A stretch of DNA of 64,000 bases from Bradyrhizobium sp. CB2312 (GTDB taxonomy: Bacteria; Pseudomonadota; Alphaproteobacteria; Rhizobiales; Xanthobacteraceae): the NCBI RefSeq assembly GCF_029714425.1, contig NZ_CP121668.1, positions 9,445,501 to 9,509,500 on the forward strand, given 5' to 3'. The notes beneath the pieces are model-generated. The model did not search any database, was not told where the DNA came from, and worked only from the letters and a program-made list of their open reading frames with translations. Positions 61,976-64,000 of this stretch are shown piece by piece. Position 1 is the stretch's first letter. The number at the start of each line of letters is the position of its first letter. Made by a program: the position numbers and the translations under genes.

Positions 61976-63211
61976 CTAAAATAATGGGATCTCCTGCCCG
62001 GCAAGAGCCGAGCTCCCGCGCACTCGGGAGAATCGCTTCGTCGAAACTGCTTCCGAAAAAGGTTGCAAATCAGGCGAAACGGCCCTTGCGACGGCAACGC
62101 CGAGGTCGTGCCGGGTATGATCGACAAGAAAGAGCCGGATACCTCGGTCCCGCAGGTGGCTCACCAGCCCCTTTAGTCCGTCAGCCGCCGTCGGCAGGCT
62201 TGCAACATCCGGCGACATCGCCTGCGGTTGAAGCAATGCGCAATCCTCTGCCGCGAACGCTGCGCGACGCAGATGGCGACGATCCGCTTCATTCAATGCG
62301 GCATCGCCCGCCTCGTCCCGCTTGGTTGCTGCGACCGGTGCAGCCAGCTCCATCTGACACATCTCGAGCACCGCAGCCCTTGCCGCGTCGTTCGCGGCGA
62401 GCCTTGACGATAGTCCACATGCCAATTCCCGGCCGTCGCGCGCCAGAGATACGGCCGCAACCACCGGAATGCCGATATCGGTCGTGATGTCGAGTAGCAT
62501 GGTCCGCCGCGTCGACTCGCCCTTGCGCAATCGCCCGATCAATTCAGCCCCGGCTTTGGTAACGGGATGCTCCAACGCAAAGCCCTTCGGGCGAAGGCCG
62601 CCCAGCCACCACATCGCGGCCGCGTCACGCTCGCAGAGCTCCAGGACTGCGCGCAGCGCGGCGGCTTCGAAGCTCGGTCCCGCGGCTGCACCTGACGACA
62701 ATGCGACGACCGGGTCGATCGCCCTTCGCTCCTGCGGGCGCCTCAAGCAGAGATCAGCCGGCAAGAGTCCGGCTTCTCCGGTTGCAGCGTCAACCGCGTT
62801 GACGCAGTCGATGGTTCGGTTCGCGCCTGACACGGCCTGGCCAATCCAGCCGTCGGAGACAAAGCGCGTCCGATCGCTCGCGGCGACCGTGGCCGCAATG
62901 TCGCCCGGCCGTTCGAACTGGGAGAGATACTCGGCTGCCTCTCCCAGACATGACACCAGCGCTGTCGCTTGCGTCTCGCCGTTTCCTGTGACGCTTAGTC
63001 GCGCCCCCGCGCCAGCCGTCGCGCTCGGATCGGGGGCGATGACGATCTCGCCGCCGATGCAGTGAAAGCCCGGGGCAAAGGGCGATGCAATCGAGAACAC
63101 GCGGCTCAGACGCGCCGTAAGCGCGACGAGCTCGGCCGATGCGAGACCAGCAATGCTGTCCAGCAGCTTGGCGTCAGATTGGGAACGCAAATCCAGGGCG
63201 GCGAGATTCAT
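61976..63211 (-). CDS. YcaO-domain protein (ATP-dependent amide-backbone activating family)
   Basis: 411 residues. Three ATP-binding motifs are present: SCLGEAAEY (residues 87-95), AVLELCERDAAAMWW with E191 and E194-R195, and AVLEMCQMEL with E283 and Q286. DITTDIGIPVVAAVSL is the conserved central strand. The C-terminus ends QEIPLF and lacks the PxPxP tail of azoline-forming cyclodehydratases. No TfuA, E1-like or dehydrogenase partner is next to it. It may make a thioamide or azoline on a peptide or protein; the target is unknown. Confidence 0.8.
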   Translation of the reverse strand: MNLAALDLRSQSDAKLLDSIAGLASAELVALTARLSRVFSIASPFAPGFHCIGGEIVIAPDPSATAGAGARLSVTGNGETQATALVSCLGEAAEYLSQFERPGDIAATVAASDRTRFVSDGWIGQAVSGANRTIDCVNAVDAATGEAGLLPADLCLRRPQERRAIDPVVALSSGAAAGPSFEAAALRAVLELCERDAAAMWWLGGLRPKGFALEHPVTKAGAELIGRLRKGESTRRTMLLDITTDIGIPVVAAVSLARDGRELACGLSSRLAANDAARAAVLEMCQMELAAPVAATKRDEAGDAALNEADRRHLRRAAFAAEDCALLQPQAMSPDVASLPTAADGLKGLVSHLRDRGIRLFLVDHTRHDLGVAVARAVSPDLQPFSEAVSTKRFSRVRGSSALAGQEIPLF

Positions 63212-63510
63212 GGATCGATCCCGGCCAGGTTTTCGGTCATTCGCACCACCATACTAGCTTAAGACGCACGCAAGCCAAACAACCCGCCCAAGTGCGCGTG
63301 TCCTCATCGCATCCCACAACCTCAATCTGACCGCTGAAAACAAGCGAGTTCGTCAAACGAGCGTGAAAAATCGTGCTGAATGGCAATTCTGACTGCATCC
63401 CGGGATCACCCCGTCTCTCGTGGCAGGTCACGCTGCAATGACGCCTGCCTGCTTAAGGTGCCTGCATCCGACGCAGACGATTGGCCGCAACACCAATCAG
63501 GAGGCGCACC
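63212..63510. other. Divergent promoter region of YcaO and cyclase genes
   Basis: A stretch of 299 bases with lower GC that must hold both promoters. No convincing RiPP-precursor frame with its own ribosome site was seen on either strand. A ribosome site CAGGAGG at about 63498-63504 belongs to the cyclase gene. Confidence 0.45.
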
Positions 63511-64000
63511 ATGAAGTTGAGAACGTTGACAGAATCGCGCATTGCGATGACGGAGACACCAGGTCGACGGGATGTGCCGGCACTCGAACGCAGGTGGGGC
63601 GCGGTCCTCGCGGTCGACATCGTCGGCTATTCGCGGCTGACGATCCTGGACGCGGAATTGGCCTATTTTCTGTACAAATCTCATCGACGTGAGCTGCTCG
63701 ACCGGAAGCTCGAGGAGTACGGCGCTCGATTCTTCAAATCGACCGGCGACGGAATCCTGGCCGAATTCGAGACCGCAATTGATGCGACCTGCTGTGCCGT
63801 CGACATCCAGAAGGGGATGATCGAGCGCGGCCGAGGTGCCGCCAAGGACAACCAGATCATCTTTCGAATGGGCTTGAGTTGCGGACCAATCCTGGCCGAC
63901 GCCGAGGATATCTATGGCCACGACGTCAATGTGGCCGCGCGTCTGCAATCCATCGCACCGGCAGGCGGGATCGCGATGACCGACGAAATCGCAACCCGCG
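63511..64000 (+). CDS. Class III adenylate/guanylate cyclase, N-terminal part (runs off window)
   Basis: The frame is open from the ATG at 63511 (AGGAGG upstream) to the window end, 163 codons. The cyclase homology domain is present: WGAVLAVDIVGYSRL (first metal Asp), FFKSTGDGILAEFE (second metal Asp), FRMGLSCGPILAD and YGHDVNVAARLQSIA (NxxAR transition-state motif). In rhizobia such proteins continue with TolB-like and TPR domains, but that part is not visible. Divergent from the YcaO-BTAD operon. Confidence 0.85.
   Translation, partial: MKLRTLTESRIAMTETPGRRDVPALERRWGAVLAVDIVGYSRLTILDAELAYFLYKSHRRELLDRKLEEYGARFFKSTGDGILAEFETAIDATCCAVDIQKGMIERGRGAAKDNQIIFRMGLSCGPILADAEDIYGHDVNVAARLQSIAPAGGIAMTDEIATR

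Noticed and set aside
63406..63948. 180-codon minus-strand frame at the window end
   Set aside because: Antisense of the cyclase, which shows intact metal-binding and NxxAR motifs on the plus strand.

Overview
The window looks like chromosome from a Bradyrhizobium-type alphaproteobacterium. GC content is high and third codon positions are strongly GC-biased. Intergenic gaps are full of long imperfect palindromes of the kind scattered through Bradyrhizobiaceae genomes. The gene families (ECF42 sigma factor with a DGPF/YciI partner, TolB/TPR-type cyclase and BTAD regulators, Omp25/OprB-like porin, many ABC importers) fit that group. This placement comes from recognising families by eye, not from a database search.

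Layout. 1-8.3 kb: a LuxR-type regulator cut by the window edge, an Ada/AraC regulator, an EamA exporter, an ABM-domain protein and radC. Downstream of radC its 3' end recurs twice as decayed direct repeats, with a GMC oxidoreductase between them. A DUF4239 membrane protein, a glycine-zipper protein and a histidine phosphatase lying between 22-bp inverted repeats beside an IS5-like transposase remnant follow. 8.3-14.2 kb: a PQQ quinohemoprotein like polyvinyl alcohol dehydrogenase, a lysozyme-like protein with hydrophobic C-terminal segments, and an ECF42 sigma/YciI pair with a candidate autoregulated promoter. 14.3-19.8 kb: an operon for an NMT1/Tau-type ABC importer, a 2-hydroxyacid dehydrogenase and an AprI/Inh-like protein, divergent from a creatininase-family amidohydrolase. 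19.9-36.8 kb: surface and housekeeping genes (porin, TauE-like exporter, chemoreceptor, CorC-like membrane protein, PilZ protein, membrane-anchored glutamate synthase-like protein, ferredoxin-NADP reductase, ATP-grasp enzyme, a DctA-type symporter with its own periplasmic binding protein, a CurA-like oxidoreductase, a Cys-rich repeat protein).

37-42.4 kb is a coherent aromatic catabolism cluster: flavin monooxygenase plus benzoate-CoA ligase family enzyme, MarR regulator plus maleylpyruvate/maleylacetoacetate isomerase, and gentisate 1,2-dioxygenase. A 16-bp sequence is shared exactly by the promoters of the two forward transcripts. 42.6-56.6 kb: a second Ssu/Tau-type ABC importer with an FAD oxidoreductase and a divergent LysR regulator, then enoyl-CoA hydratase, ketopantoate reductase-like protein, an alpha/beta hydrolase, a TetR/SDR divergent pair with a direct-repeat operator, acyl-CoA dehydrogenase, a YiiX-like cysteine amidase and a metal-dependent amidohydrolase.

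A tRNA-Arg(CCT) gene at 56.6 kb, next to an AraC/GlxA remnant, opens an accessory-looking stretch that runs to the window end. It holds an orphan protein, an animal-type haem peroxidase with a small unknown partner, a BTAD transcriptional regulator in operon with an orphan YcaO-domain protein, and the start of a divergent class III nucleotide cyclase. This last locus is the best candidate for an undescribed system: an ATP-dependent peptide-modifying enzyme family (YcaO) wired to a regulator whose sensor part resembles that of cyclase/TPR proteins, facing a peroxidase operon.
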